Of a stretch of DNA of 64,000 bases, positions 27,806 through 38,122 are shown piece after piece. Numbering within the stretch: the first letter of the stretch is position 1; each line of letters begins with the position of its first letter. The DNA lies in assembly GCF_005144965.1 (NCBI RefSeq), contig NZ_CP039704.1, positions 1,720,001 through 1,784,000 on the forward strand, in the 5' to 3' direction. The position numbers and the translations under genes are program-made. Below the pieces are notes generated by a model. It ran no database searches and was not told the origin of the DNA. It was given only the letters and a program-made list of their open reading frames with translations. This stretch comes from Hankyongella ginsenosidimutans. Its GTDB lineage: Bacteria > Pseudomonadota > Alphaproteobacteria > Sphingomonadales > Sphingomonadaceae.

Positions 27806-28594
27806 CAAACCGCGACCGGCGCTTGATCGCCGGGTGCGGGTCGTAGCCCACCAACTCGAGGTCCTCGAAGGCGAAGGCGAACAGGTCGGCGATATCGGGG
27901 TTGAGCTTAAGCGTCGGCAGTGGCCGCGGGCGCGGGCCAGTTGCTCGTCCGCCTGCGTCAGATGGTTCAAATACAGATGCACATCGCCGAAACTGTGCAC
28001 GAAGTCGCCCGGCGTCAGTCCACTGACTTGCGCGATCATGTGGGTCAGCAGCGCGTACGAGGCGATGTTGAACGGCACGCCGAGGAACACGTCGGCCGAG
28101 CGCTGGTAGAGCTGGCAGGAGAGACGCCCGTCTGCGACATGAAACTGGAACAGGCAGTGGCAGGGCGGCAGCGCCATATATGGCACGTCGGCCGGGTTCC
28201 AGGCCGAGACGATCATCCGGCGCGAGGCCGGCGTCTCGCGGATCTGTTGCAGCACCTGGGCAATCTGGTCGATGTGTCGGCCGTCCGGGGCCCAGGCGCG
28301 CCATTGCCGACCGTAGACCGGGCCGAGCTCGCCGTTGGCGTCCGCCCACTCGTCCCAGATCGAGACCCCATGGCGCTGCAGGTAGCCGACATTGGTATCG
28401 CCTGAAAGAAACCATAGTAATTCGTGTGCAATGGATTTCCAATGCAACCTTTTGGTTGTAATCATCGGGAAGCCCTGCTGTAGATCGAATCGCATCTGGT
28501 GGCCAAAGATCGACAGTGTCCCGACGCCGGTGCGGTCATCTTGACGTATACCTTGGTCTCGAATGGTTCGAAGCAGGTCGAGATATTGCTGCAT
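27805..28594 (-). CDS. thyA: Thymidylate synthase (frame broken)
   Basis: Methylates dUMP to dTMP using methylene-tetrahydrofolate. Visible are [20 protein letters not shown] near the start, [28 protein letters not shown], catalytic Cys in [33 protein letters not shown] and [14 protein letters not shown]. Length is 264 residues, as in E. coli. The shifts near 27925 (CCCC read as CCC) and 27830 (AAGGCG read as AAGCG) restore the expected ending [13 protein letters not shown]. It is paired with folA downstream. Confidence 0.95.
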
Positions 28595-28705
28595 TGACGA
28601 GACACCCTTCTATATCTTGACGACATTTTCAGCCGCGTTTTGTTCCACTTGCGGACCGGTTGTTTTCGCGAGACGATTACAACAAGGTAACGTGGGGCAG
28701 AGGCG

Positions 28706-30097
28706 GTGGCCGACTGGCTCGTAGGCGTGGCGTTCTATGTCGCGGTGGTCAAGCAGCTTCTGCTTCTCGTCGCGTTGGGGATCGCTGTTTCCAGCGCGGA
28801 TGATCTGTTTGTTGATTGCGCCTATTTCGCTAGGCGGTTCTGGCGCTGGCTGGCGGTCTACAGCCGCCACGCCCCGATGCGCGCCGCGGATTTGTACGCC
28901 GCCGAGCGGGCTTCATGGCGATCCTGGTGCCGGCCTGGGACGAGGCGGACGTGATCGCCGACATGCTGCGCGCCAGCCTCCGGCGCCTCGACTACCCCAG
29001 CTACCGCCTGTTCGTCGGCGTCTATCCCAACGACCCCCAGACCCGGCTTGCAGTGGCCACCGTGGCCGATCCCCGCGTCGAAATGGTGGTGACGACACGC
29101 CCCGGCCCAACCAGCAAGGCCGATTGCCTCAATCATCTGTACCACGCGGCGCTTCGCCATGCCGCGCGCGCCGGCGTTCCGGTCAAGGCGTTCGTGCTCC
29201 ACGATGCCGAGGATCTGGTCGATCCGCAGGAGCTGACGGTCTTCAACCACCTCATCCCGCGCAAGGCCATGGTGCAGGCGCCGGTGATCGCGCTGCCGGA
29301 CCCCGGCAGCCGCTGGGTCGCCGGCAGCTACATGGACGAATTCGCCGAGTGCCACGCCAAGGACATGGTGGTGCGCGAGTGGCTGGGGCGGGCTGCCGAG
29401 CGCGGGCGTCGGCTGCGCCTTCAGCGCCGACATCCTGGCGCGGCTCGCGTTCGGGAACGGCGGCGCGCCGTTCAACGAGACCAGCGTCACCGAGGATTAC
29501 GAACTCGGGGTGCGCATCGGTCTGCTCGGCGGCAAGGCGGCGCTGGTGCGTATTCCGGGCCGGCGTGGCGTCATCGCCACCCGGGAGCACTTCCCGCATA
29601 CCGTCGACGCCGCGATCCGCCAGCGTGCGCGCTGGCTGCTTGGCATCGCGCTCATGGGCTGGGATCGGCTGGGCTGGCAGGGCACGCTCGCGGATCGTTA
29701 CATGCTCTGGCGCGATCGCAAGGCGCTGCTCAATGCGGTCCTGATCGTCGCCGGCTATTTCGGCCTCGCACACATCGCCGGGCTTGCCACGGCGCAGGGG
29801 CTCAGCCCGGTGCTTCAGGCCATCCCTGGTTTCGCCCCACCCGGCAGTGCGTTGGCGTGGCTCATGGTCATCAATGGCGTCCTGCTCGGCTGGCGGCTGG
29901 CGTTGCGTTGGGCCTTCGTCACGCGGCTGTACGGCTGGCGCGAGGGCCTGCGCGCGATACCGCGCACACTGGTCAGCAATTTCATCAACGCGCGGGCCGC
30001 CTTCCGCGCGGTTGAGCGCTTCGTGGGCCTTGCGCGCACCGGCGGGCGCGCGCCCTGGGACAAGACGGCGCACCGCTTCCCGCATGAGGTCGCCTGA
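28706..30097 (+). CDS. nfrB: NfrB-like membrane glycosyltransferase (frame broken)
   Basis: A GT2-family processive glycosyltransferase of about 463 residues. After an N-terminal membrane segment (VGVAFYVAVVKQLLLLVALG) the catalytic domain shows MAILVPAWDEADVIADML, FVGVYPNDP, TSKADCLNHL, the DxD-like VLHDAEDLVDP, the TED motif in ETSVTEDYELGVRIG and QRARWLLGIALMGWDR. Three C-terminal membrane segments follow. The best match is NfrB, the inner-membrane glycan synthase that serves phage N4 in E. coli. E. coli NfrB carries a C-terminal c-di-GMP-binding MshEN domain, and this protein ends before it. The start GTG 28706 follows AGAGG. The frame changes near 28915 and 29410. Its stop overlaps the start of the NfrA-like gene (TGATG). 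Confidence 0.78.
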
Positions 30098-31275
30098 TGC
30101 GCCCGCGCCATCTGCCCTGGGTCGGGATGGGCCTGCTGGCCGGATGGCTGCTCGGGCGGCTGCCAGAGATCGCGGCTGATATCGCGGCTGTGCGCAGCGT
30201 TGCGCTCAGCAGCCTGCGGATTGCCGCCCGGGCGGCGACTGGCCTTGAAATTCCCGCTGCGCGCCTGGCGCCGTCGCCCGTCGACTCCAGCGTCGCCCTG
30301 CCGCGCGCGGTGCGGCTGGTGCGCTCGGTGGCGCTGACCACGCCGAGGCCCGGACCTCCAGTGCGCTTGATCGCCCGGGGGCGGTCGCACAGGCTGAAGC
30401 CGCGGCGCCGCAGGGCTGCTGCCGGTTTCGTCGCCGAAGGTTCCGGTGGCGTTCGCGCTGGCCGAGGCTGGCTATGCAGCGCTCCGGACCGGGGACCGGC
30501 GGGAGGCGGCGCGCCTGCTGCGGGCCGCGCTGGACAGTGCGCCGGAGCCGGCGCAGGCGGCGCAATGGCGCGCCGATCTGCGGCGCCTGACCAAGCGCGT
30601 GTTCGTGAGCAGCTATTGGGTCGCGCGCCGCGCCTTGGGGCAGGCGGACGTGCTGGCCGGGCAGCGTGCGCTCACCGGACCGCAGGCGGGTTTGACACTC
30701 GGCGTGCGCCTTGACCCGCTGGCCCGTCGCCCGGTCGACGCGACGGCGCGCATCAATGTCGCGCCGGCGAGCGCCGGCGTGCCGGGCGGGCAGCGCCAGG
30801 CGGCCTTGGGCCTCGCGTGGCGGCCGTTGGGCGGCGATGCGCTGGTGCTGGCGGCGGAGCGACTGGTGGCGCTTGACGGCAGCGGGCGCAACGATTGGCT
30901 GGCCCGTGCGTCGGGCGGCGTCGGGCGCGGCTTCGGTCCGACCCTGGAGGCGCCCAACGTTGGCTTCATGCGAGCTTCTATGGGGAGGCGGCTCTGATCG
31001 GCGTCCGCCGCCCCGATGTTCAGGCCGGGGCCGAGGCGCATGGCGGCCTCGGCCTGGCGCTGGCCCGTGGCTTGAACGCCACGCCCAACCTTGGCATCTG
31101 GGGCCTATCAGGACGACGGCCGCCGCCTCACCCGGCTGGAGCTCGGCCGGAGCTCTGGCTGCGCTGGACGCCGGGTGCGCTGGCCGTCGATGTGCGCGCC
31201 GGCTACCGCTGGCCGATCGCTGGCAATGCCGACGGCGCGGCCGGCCCGGCCGTGGTTCTGGGTGTTTCCTATTGA
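30097..31275 (+). CDS. NfrA-like outer-membrane export protein, short form (frame broken)
   Basis: A protein of about 390 residues with an N-terminal membrane or signal segment (WVGMGLLAGWLLG), a single TPR-like helix pair (FALAEAGYAALRTGDRREAA), then a beta-rich C-terminal domain (GLTLGVRLDPLARRP ... ALGLAWRPLG ... GLALARGLN ... VDVRAGYRWPIAG) ending VLGVSY. The terminal aromatic residue and alternating strands suggest an outer-membrane barrel, as in the NfrA C-terminal domain. It is coupled to nfrB by overlap. It is much shorter than E. coli NfrA, lacking the long TPR region. The frame changes near 30365-30420, 30965 and 31105. The assignment rests partly on context. Confidence 0.62.
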
Positions 31276-31318
31276 TCCGGCAGGCGCTAACCTGTGCGCC
31301 CACAGGAGAGAGGATCGC

Positions 31319-31923
31319 GTGAAACTTGAAGACCAGCAGTTGATCCGCGCGCCGCGCGCAATCGTGTTCGCCGCCCTGAACGATCCGGACGTTCTGCGTC
31401 GGTGCATCCCGGGCTGCGAGACGCTGACCCAGGACTCGCCGACCCAGTTGTCGGCGACTGTCGCGCTCAAGATCGGCCCGGTCGCAGCGCGCTTTGCGGG
31501 GCTGTCACCCTGTCGGAGATCGACGCGCCGAACGGCTACACCATCAGCGGGGAGGGCAAGGGTGGTCCGGCCGGGTTCGCCAAGGGCGGCGCACGGGTCA
31601 CCCTGGCCGAGGCGCCGGAGGGCACCCTGCTCGCCTATGACGCATCCGCCGAAGTCGGCGGCAAGCTGGCGCAGGTCGGCGCGCGGCTGATCGACCAGAC
31701 GGCACGCAAGCTGGCGGGCGATTTCTTCGCGCGCTTCGCCGAGATCGTCGAGGCGCAGGCGGCGCCGGCGGAATCTGCGGCGGCGGCCATCGCCCTGCCG
31801 GGCGATCTGGCGGGCGCGCCGGAGGAAATCACGGAGCGCGCGGCGACTGGCGGCATCCCGCTCTGGGCCTGGGGTCTGGGCCTTGCCGTGCTGGTGATCG
31901 GGCTCTGGCTGCTGTCCAAGTAA
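31319..31923 (+). CDS. CoxG-like SRPBCC protein with C-terminal membrane anchor (one frameshift)
   Basis: Resembles carbon monoxide dehydrogenase subunit G: VKLEDQQLIRAPRAIVFAAL, LRRCIPGCETL, GYTISGEGKGGPAGFAKG and a C-terminal transmembrane helix (LWAWGLGLAVLVIGLWLL). In CO dehydrogenase loci CoxG helps anchor the enzyme to the membrane, but no CO dehydrogenase genes are in the window, so the partner may be another molybdo-enzyme or none. The start GTG 31319 is preceded by GGAGAGAGG. The frame changes near 31500. It converges with the LuxR-type regulator. Confidence 0.78.
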
Positions 31924-31986
31924 GAGATAAGTGCCCGATCCGCGCCATCGTCGAAGCGGGCGCTTCAACCTCAACCGATCAGGCTA
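31923..31986. terminator. Hairpin between convergent coxG-like and LuxR-type genes
   Basis: GCCCGATC ... GTCGAAGC (from 31933) faces GCTTCAAC ... GATCAGGC, giving two 8-bp stems separated by an internal loop. The right end GGCTA supplies the complement of the TAG stop of the minus-strand regulator. Its right flank resembles that of the hairpin after secA (AAGCGC..AACCTCAACCGATCAGGC versus CTTCCACCTCAGCCGATCGGGC). Probably a bidirectional terminator and a repeat-family member. Confidence 0.5.
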
Positions 31987-32645
31987 AAGCGCGGCTTCCG
32001 GCTCCAGGGCCAACGCGCGCGCGGCCAGCACGGCCTGGGTGCGGTTCTGCACGTTGAGCTTGCGCATCACGGCGGTCATGTGCGCCTTCACCGTGGCTTC
32101 GGAAATACCGAGATCGTAGGCGATCTGCTTGTTCAGCCGCCCGGCCAGCACGCCAAGCATCACCTTGAGCTGTGCGGAGGTGAGGCTGGCGATCCGCTCG
32201 GCCATGGCGTCGATTTCCGCATCGGACTGGCCGTTCAGGGCATCCAGGCTGGCGGCGTCGCGGGCGATGGCGGCGGTGATTGAGCGGCGGATTGTCGGGA
32301 TATCGGCCGACTTGCTCAGGAAGCCGACTGCGCCATAACGTTTGGCACCGCTCGCGGCAGCGCGGCCTCTGCGGCCGAGACCACCAGAATGGGCACCTCA
32401 GGCTGTTCGGCGTGGATCAGCGCCAACCCGGAAAACCCCTCAGCGTCGGGCATGCGCAAATCGAGGAGGATGAGGTCCAGCGCCATGCAGTCATCCATTT
32501 TGTCCAGCGCATCGCGGATGCTGCAGGCCTCGATAACCTGCACGTCGTCGTACATCGCCTCGATGGCGAGGCGAAACGCATCGCGGATCAACGGATGATC
32601 GTCGGCGACTAATATTGTTTTGCTCGCCAAGCCATATCTCCCCAA
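31984..32645 (-). CDS. NarL/LuxR-family response regulator (one frameshift)
   Basis: A two-domain regulator of about 220 residues. The receiver has ILVADDHPLIRDAF, phosphoacceptor Asp in LILLDLRMPDAEGF and Lys in FLSKSAD. The C-terminal GerE helix-turn-helix is LTSAQLKVMLGVLAGRLNKQ, then IAYDLGISEATVKAHM. No cognate kinase lies beside it. It is divergent from the porin and transporter genes, which makes it a candidate regulator of them. The start is uncertain: TTG 32645, or TTG 32630, which has a better GGGGAG spacing of 7 nt. No in-frame ATG is present. The frame changes near 32345. Confidence 0.88.
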
Positions 32646-32878
32646 GTCACCTCAGTTTATCCGGGCGATTCGGTTCTGTAAAGTGCAGCGCGTGGTAAAC
32701 GCTGAGCGCCGCCGCGCCAGAAATGCGCCCAACGTCGCTCGACCAACGTCTAGCTGGCACACGCTGGATAGCTCACGCATGATCTGGGCACAATCGGCCG
32801 ATCAACCGCATCAAGTAATGCGTAAAAATACTGAATCAGGGACGATAAACGGGCGGCCGACAACATGGAGAGAAAACA

Positions 32879-34306
32879 ATGCATCCAGTATGCAAACGGG
32901 TAAGGCTTGCCTTGATTGCGGGCGTCGCAGGTAGTGTATTGGCTGCAGCGCCGGCTTTTGCTCAAAAGCGTCGACCACGGATCTGGAAAAGCGCATCCAG
33001 GCGCTGGAGGCCGCCTTGAACGCGGTCAAGGCCGAGCTGGACGCCGCCAAGACGCAGGCGCAGGCCGCGCAGCAGGCGGCTGCCCAATCCCAGGCGCAGT
33101 CACAGGCGCAGACGGCGGCGGCGGCCGACAAGGCGGCTGAGACCAAGACCTTCGCCTCCCGCCTCGAGGCGATCGAGAAAAGGCGGCGACCGTGACGGAC
33201 GGCTTCAAGGTCGGCAACACCACGGTGCGCATCAACGGCTATGTCAAACTGGACGTGCTCGCCAGCCGCTTCTCGGGCGGCGACCCGGCGGCGAACACAC
33301 TGGTTAACGACTATTACTTTCCGGCACAGATCCCAGTCGGCGGCGTCAGCGAAGGCTTCAATGTCACCACCAGCGTGCGGGAAACCCGCTTCTTATTCCG
33401 GACCGAAACGCCGGTCGGCGAGACGGCGCTTACCAGCCACCTGGAGCTGGACTTCCTCGACACCAACACCGGCGGCAACCAGCGCGTCTCCAACAGCTTC
33501 GTGCCGCGGGTGCGCCGGGCGTTCGTCAGCTACGGCGGCTGGACGCTGGGTCAGGACTGGTCGACCTTCCAGAATCCGTCCGCGCTGCCGGAGCGCCTGG
33601 ATTTCGTCGGTCCGACCGAGGGTACGGTGTTTGAGCGCCAGCCGCTGATCCGCTACAAGCACGGCATCTTCACCTTCGCGATCGAGAACCCGGAGACGAC
33701 GGCGACCCTCGGGACGACCAGCGCGGAGGCCGACGACGACGTGGCACCGGACTTCGTCGCCCGGGTCGACAAGAAGACCAAGGTCGGTACCTTCGCACTC
33801 GCCGGCATCGCGCGCGTCCTCAAGGTGGACAACTCCGCAGCCCCCGTGCCGTTCGGTACGCCGGGCGACATCAAGGGCACGGAATTCGGCTGGGGATCAG
33901 CGCATCCGGCGTGCATGACTTCGGGCCCAGCCGCATCACCTGGATGGGGACGTTCGGTGAGGGGCTTGGGCGCTACCTCGGCCTGAACATCCGCGACGAC
34001 GTCGTTGTCTCCACGGCTGGCGATATCGATGCGCCGTTCATGTATTCCGGCTTCTTCTCCTATCGCTATGCCTTCACGCCGAAGTTCAAGGCGGTCGGCA
34101 CCCTGTCCGGCTTCCGGTCGGACACGCCGGATTTCGCGTCGCTCTCGCTCACCAAGTCGATCTGGAGCGCCAATCTCGATCTGCTCTACAATCCGTGGAA
34201 GCCGCTCAGCCTGGGCGTCGGCTACCGCTTCGCCAAGCGCACACTCGAGAACAGCCTGGATGATACGTTGAACAGGCTGCAGTTCAGCGCACAATATAAT
34301 TTCTAG
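32879..34306 (+). CDS. Outer-membrane porin, DcaP-like (frame broken)
   Basis: A porin of about 475 residues. The start ATG 32879 has GGAG 8 nt upstream and a signal peptide (VRLALIAGVAGSVLAAAPAF, cleavage near FAQ). A periplasmic coiled coil follows (TTDLEKRIQALEAALNAVKA), rich in Ala-Gln, then a barrel with alternating strands (TTVRINGYVKLDVLASRF, LTSHLELDFLDT, RRAFVSYGGWTLGQDWSTF) ending in LQFSAQYNF with C-terminal Phe. This layout fits DcaP-like porins that take up organic acids. The next gene is an MHS transporter, so the two may form one uptake route. The frame changes near 32965, 33180 and 33895. The upstream gap 32646-32878 shows no clear promoter. Confidence 0.83.
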
Positions 34307-34370
34307 CAGCTGGCGCCGGGTTGGCCTGGCGCAAATGTAACATCGTTCAGTCAAGTCAAGGGAGGACCAC

Positions 34371-36045
34371 ATGGGAGCAGGAACCACGGCGGACGACGTC
34401 GCGCGGCTGCCTAAACATCACGCGGCGACAAAGAGCGAACGGCTGGTTGTCGGCGCATCGTCACTCGGCACGGTTTTCGAGTGGTACGATTTCTATCTGT
34501 ACGGCCTGATGGCTGCGCAAATTTCTTCGCACTTTTCTCGGGCGTCAACGAAACCACCGGCTTCATCTTCGCGCTGGCGGCGTTCGCGGCCGGCTTCGCC
34601 GTGCGGCCGTTCGGCGCGCTGGTATTCGGGCGCATCGGCGACCTTGTTGGCCGCAAGAACACCTTCCTGGTCACCATCGTCATCATGGGGATGTCGACCT
34701 TCGGGGTCGGCCTGCTGCCCAACTATGACACCATAGGGGTCGCAGCACCGATCATCCTGGTCGCGCTGCGGCTGCTGCAGGGTCTGGCGCTTGGCGGCGA
34801 ATACGGCGGCGCTGCGACCTATGTCGCCGAGCATGCCCCAACAACAAGCGCGGCCTCTACACCGCGTGGATCCAGACCACGGCGACCATGGGCCTGTTCC
34901 TGGCACTGCTGGTGGTGATCGCGGCACGCTCGGTGCTGGGTGAGGATACCTTCAAGGACTGGGGCTGGCGGATACCGTTCCTGGTGTCGATCATCCTGCT
35001 CGGCATCTCGGTCTGGATCCGGCTGATGCTGGATGAAAGCCCGCTTTTCAAAAGATGAAGGAAGAGGGCAAGGGCTCGAAGGCACCGCTGGCTGAAGCCT
35101 TCGGTCGTTGGTCGAACCTCAAGATCGTCCTCATCGCGCTGCTGTGTGCAGTCGCCGGTCAGGCGGTCGTCTGGTACACGGGTCAGTTCTACGCGCTGTT
35201 CTTCCTGGAAAAGACACTGAAGATTGATGGCTACACCGCCAATCTGCTGATCACGATCAGCCTTGCGATCGGGACGCCCTTCTTCATCTTCTTCGGCTGG
35301 CTCAGCGACAAGATCGGCCGCAAACCGATCATCATGGCGGGGTGCCTGCTTGCCTCCATCACCTACTTCCCGCTGTTCAAGGCGATGACCGAGGCCGGCA
35401 ATCCGGCGCTCTATCAGGCCCAGCAGACGGCCCCGGTAACGGTCGTCGCCGCCCCGGCGAATGCTCGTTCCAGTTCGATCCCGTGGGCAAGAACAAGTTC
35501 GACAGCAAATCCTGTGACATTGTGAAGTCGTTCCTCGCCAAAGCCGCCGTCTCCTACAAGAACGAAGCGGCGCCGCAGGCACGGTGGCGACGATCAAGAT
35601 CGGGGACACTGTTCTTGCCGCACCTGATCCGAACACGGTGACCGGCGATGACCGCAAGGCGGCGATCACTAAGTTCCAGGATGACGCCAAGGCGGCGCTG
35701 AAGGCGGTCGGCTACCCGGACAAGGCGGACCCGGCAACCGTCAACAAGCCGATGCTGATCGCGATCCTGACGCTCATGGTGATCTACGTCACCATGGTCT
35801 ACGGCCCGATCGCGGCACTGCTGGTGGAGCTGTTCCCGACCAACATCCGCTACACTTCCATGTCGCTGCCCTATCACATCGGCAACGGCTGGTTCGGCGG
35901 CTTCCTGCCGACCACCAGCTTCGCCATGGTCGCGGCAACCGGGGATATCTACTACGGCCTCTGGTATCCGGTCGTGGTGGCGGCAGCGACGTTCGTCCTG
36001 GGGCTGCTGTTCCTGCCGGAGACGTTCAAGCGCACCATCGACTGA
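34371..36045 (+). CDS. MHS-family MFS transporter with large extracytoplasmic insert (frame broken)
   Basis: A 12-helix major facilitator of about 558 residues, metabolite:H+ symporter group. Diagnostic blocks are SSLGTVFEWYDFYLYGLM, AAFAAGFAVRPFGALVFGRI, GDLVGRKNTF, LRLLQGLALGGEYGGAATYV, GWLSDKIGRKPIIM, ALLVELFPTNIRYTSMSLPY and HIGNGWFGG. Between TM8 and TM9 (about residues 355-455) lies a hydrophilic insert of about 100 residues with two Cys (CSFQFD ... SKSCDIV) and a small-domain look (GTVATIKIGDTVLA). This occurs in one subgroup of the family. Substrates are likely small carboxylates. The frame changes near 34525, 34840, 35050, 35460 and 35580. A terminator follows. Confidence 0.85.
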
Positions 36046-36068
36046 GACAGCGCATCAAACACCCTTCG

Positions 36069-36095
36069 ATGCGGCCCGCTTGCGGGCCGCATTTT
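36069..36095 (+). terminator. Rho-independent terminator of the transporter gene
   Basis: ATGCGGCCCG (36069-36078) pairs perfectly with CGGGCCGCAT (36083-36092) around CTTG, followed by TTT. It lies 24 nt after the transporter stop. Confidence 0.85.
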
Positions 36096-36105
36096 GCCGG
36101 CGGGC

Positions 36106-36201
36106 TAGACCTGACCAAAGGCTCTCGCTCTTTGTGAAGGCCCTTCTTGTCCGTTTTGATTGCCTCGCAAAAGTGATTCAATCAAAAACGGGAAGGGTCT
36201 A
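36106..36201. repeat. Double-hairpin element 1
   Basis: The termini are TAGACC (36106) and GGTCTA (36201). The second hairpin is GGCCCTTC-TTGT-CCGTTTTGATTG facing CAATCAAAAACGG-GAAGGGTCT. The outer and inner stems are separated by the one-sided 4-nt bulge TTGT. The first hairpin (about 36107-36146) is weaker. It lies between the transporter terminator and gpmA. It belongs to the family at 37106, 41731, 52049 and 55910. Confidence 0.6.
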
Positions 36202-36236
36202 AGGAGCGCGCGATATAACTTGTATAGGAAACGCAG

Positions 36237-36926
36237 ATGCCGACGCTCGTTCTCGTTCGCCACGGCCAGTCGGCCTGGAATCTGGAAAACCGCTTCACCG
36301 GCTGGTGGGATGTCAGCGTAACGGAGCAGGGGGCAGCGGAAGCGCGGCAGGCGGGCCGGGACCTGAAGGCCAAAGGCTTCGCCTTCGATCAGTGCTTCGT
36401 ATCCCTGCTGACCCGCGCCAACCAGACCCTCAACCTGATCCTGGAGGAAATGGGCGACCTCTGGCTGCCGGTCGCCAAGGACTGGCGGCTGAACGAGCGC
36501 CACTACGGCGGCCTGACCGGCCTCAACAAGGCCGAGACCGCGGAGAAGCACGGCGAGGAACAGGTGTTCATCTGGCGGCGCTCTTTCGATGTGCCGCCGC
36601 CGCTGCCCGAGGCCGGCAGCCGCTACGACGTCACGAGCGACCGGCGCTATGCCGGCCTGCCGGTGCCGCACACCGAAAGCCTGAAGGACACCATCGCGCG
36701 GGTCATCCCGTGCTGGAGCGAGACCATCGCCCCGGCGCTGCGATCCGGGCAGCGGGTTCTCGTGGTTGCGCACGGCAATTCGCTGCGCGGCCTGGTCAAG
36801 CACCTGGACAACCTCAGCGACGAGGCGATCACCAAGGTGGAAATCCCGACTGGCCAGCCGCTGGTCTACGAGCTGCGTGACGACCTGACCCCGGTGCGCA
36901 AGGCCTATCTCGCCGATTGGGCTTAG
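36237..36926 (+). CDS. gpmA: 2,3-bisphosphoglycerate-dependent phosphoglycerate mutase
   Basis: Interconverts 3- and 2-phosphoglycerate in glycolysis. 229 residues, intact. The phosphohistidine motif [18 protein letters not shown] is at residues 6-23. [44 protein letters not shown] and the second catalytic His in [15 protein letters not shown] follow. Length and motifs fit the dPGM branch. It stands alone between two double-hairpin/repeat regions. Confidence 0.97.
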   Translation: MPTLVLVRHGQSAWNLENRFTGWWDVSVTEQGAAEARQAGRDLKAKGFAFDQCFVSLLTRANQTLNLILEEMGDLWLPVAKDWRLNERHYGGLTGLNKAETAEKHGEEQVFIWRRSFDVPPPLPEAGSRYDVTSDRRYAGLPVPHTESLKDTIARVIPCWSETIAPALRSGQRVLVVAHGNSLRGLVKHLDNLSDEAITKVEIPTGQPLVYELRDDLTPVRKAYLADWA

Positions 36927-36936
36927 CAGGCTGTTT

Positions 36937-37105
36937 GAGCATGATACGCGCGCCATCGCGCGGTTGCACCCGTGCCGCTCACCCTGAGCCTGGACGAAGG
37001 GCTGAGCGGCGCGTGGTTCGTCCGGGCTCACCACGAGCGGACTTTACAGCCTGCTCCGTGAAGATCGGAATGGCGATCCCATCACAGTCATCAGGCTGGT
37101 TTTGA
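36937..37105. repeat. MITE-like repeat, copy B (inverted relative to 27131-27307)
   Basis: Read on the minus strand this copy matches copy A from gatgggatcgccattccgat through tgaagatcgg-type sequence to the palindrome gctcgtggtgagcc and then cgccgctcagcccttcg, and on to tgcaaccgcgcgatgg. Identity is high over about 130 bp. The ends (TTTGAGCATGAT and CAGTCATCAGGCTGG) are partly eroded. It has no coding capacity. It sits between gpmA and the convergent GGDEF gene. Confidence 0.75.
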
Positions 37106-37211
37106 TTAGAGCGGTTTTCGATCTGACGGAATCAGATCGGCCGCTCTATGCTTTTGTTTTGCCGCGATTTCTTAATCGTCAGATGATACCATCTGACTGG
37201 AAATCGCTTTA
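37106..37211. repeat. Double-hairpin element 2
   Basis: Hairpin 1 is TAGAGCGG-TTTT-CGATCTGA facing TCAGATCG-GC-CGCTCTA (37107-37148). Hairpin 2 is GCGATTTC-TTAATC-GTCAGATG facing CATCTGAC-TG-GAAATCGC (37164-37207). Each has a one-sided bulge, with about 4 nt of length asymmetry. The right terminus GCTTTA gives the complement of TAA, which is the stop codon of the GGDEF gene (37209-37211). Confidence 0.7.
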
Positions 37212-37978
37212 TTCCGCCGCTTTCATCGCGCGCTTGCGGTCATACATCGCCTTGTCGGCACGCGTGAGCACGTCGGTCGGGGATTCGCCCGGCCCGAAGG
37301 TATAGACGCCGACCGCCGCCGAGACCGGGATCAGCTGATCCTCGAAACGCGCCGGCATCTCGCAGATCTTGCCGGCCAGAAAATCCGCCTTGATGTGCGC
37401 CTGGGCTTCGTCTGCATGCGTCAGAATCACCGCATATTCGTCGCCGCCGAGCCGGCCCACGACGTCGGATGCGCGGATGTGCGCGCGCAGAGTCTCCGCG
37501 ACATGAACCAGCACCGCGTCGCCGGCGGCGTGGCCAAGCGTGTCGTTGACCGTCTTCAGGCCGTTGACGTCGAAGAACAGCAGCGAGGTGGCGACGCTGT
37601 AGCGCTCGGCATAGCTCATCACCGGGTCAGTTCGCGCACGAAGGCGCGCCGGTTGGCGATCGGCGAGAGCGTGTCCGAGTCCGCCAGTTTCTCCAGCTCG
37701 CTAATGCGCTGGTGGCTGCGCTCCAGATCGCGGCGCAAGGCCTCGACCTCGGCCATCAGCGTCATCAGCACTTCCCTGGCGCGTGGTGTCAGGTCGGTGG
37801 CGGAGAGGCCAAGCAGGGTCTGGTCCACCGGGTCCGGCGCGCGGACCGGGGCAGCGCTCCCGGCGGGCGCGGCAGCGGATGGCGCGGATACGCCAGCCAG
37901 GGGTTGCCGCTGATACGCGCGGAACGATCTGTGACCTTCATAACCTGTCCATTGCCCTGGCATTAACGTTGCCAGCAT
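37209..37978 (-). CDS. GGDEF-domain diguanylate cyclase (one frameshift)
   Basis: A soluble protein of about 256 residues. An N-terminal Ala/Pro-rich region leads into a short coiled coil (AEVEALRRDLERSHQRISEL) and a GGDEF domain: DSDTLSPIANRRAFVREL, LLFFDVNGLKTVNDTLGHAA, active site RLGGDEYAVIL, VSAAVGVYTF and ADKAMYDRKRAM. GGDEY keeps the catalytic acid, so it probably makes c-di-GMP. No clear RxxD I-site is seen. The start ATG 37978 is chosen, with 37963 as an alternative. The frame changes near 37622. Confidence 0.88.
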
Positions 37979-38122
37979 ACTAGCATCCGGGTCCTTCCGG
38001 AAATAGCGCAACGTCGTTGCTAAGGCGTTAACCTTAAGTTTTGCACACTCGGGCGCAACTGGGCAATTGCATGGACGTCGCCGGTGGTTATAAAGCGGGC
38101 TTTGGCGTAAGGATCGAGAGCC

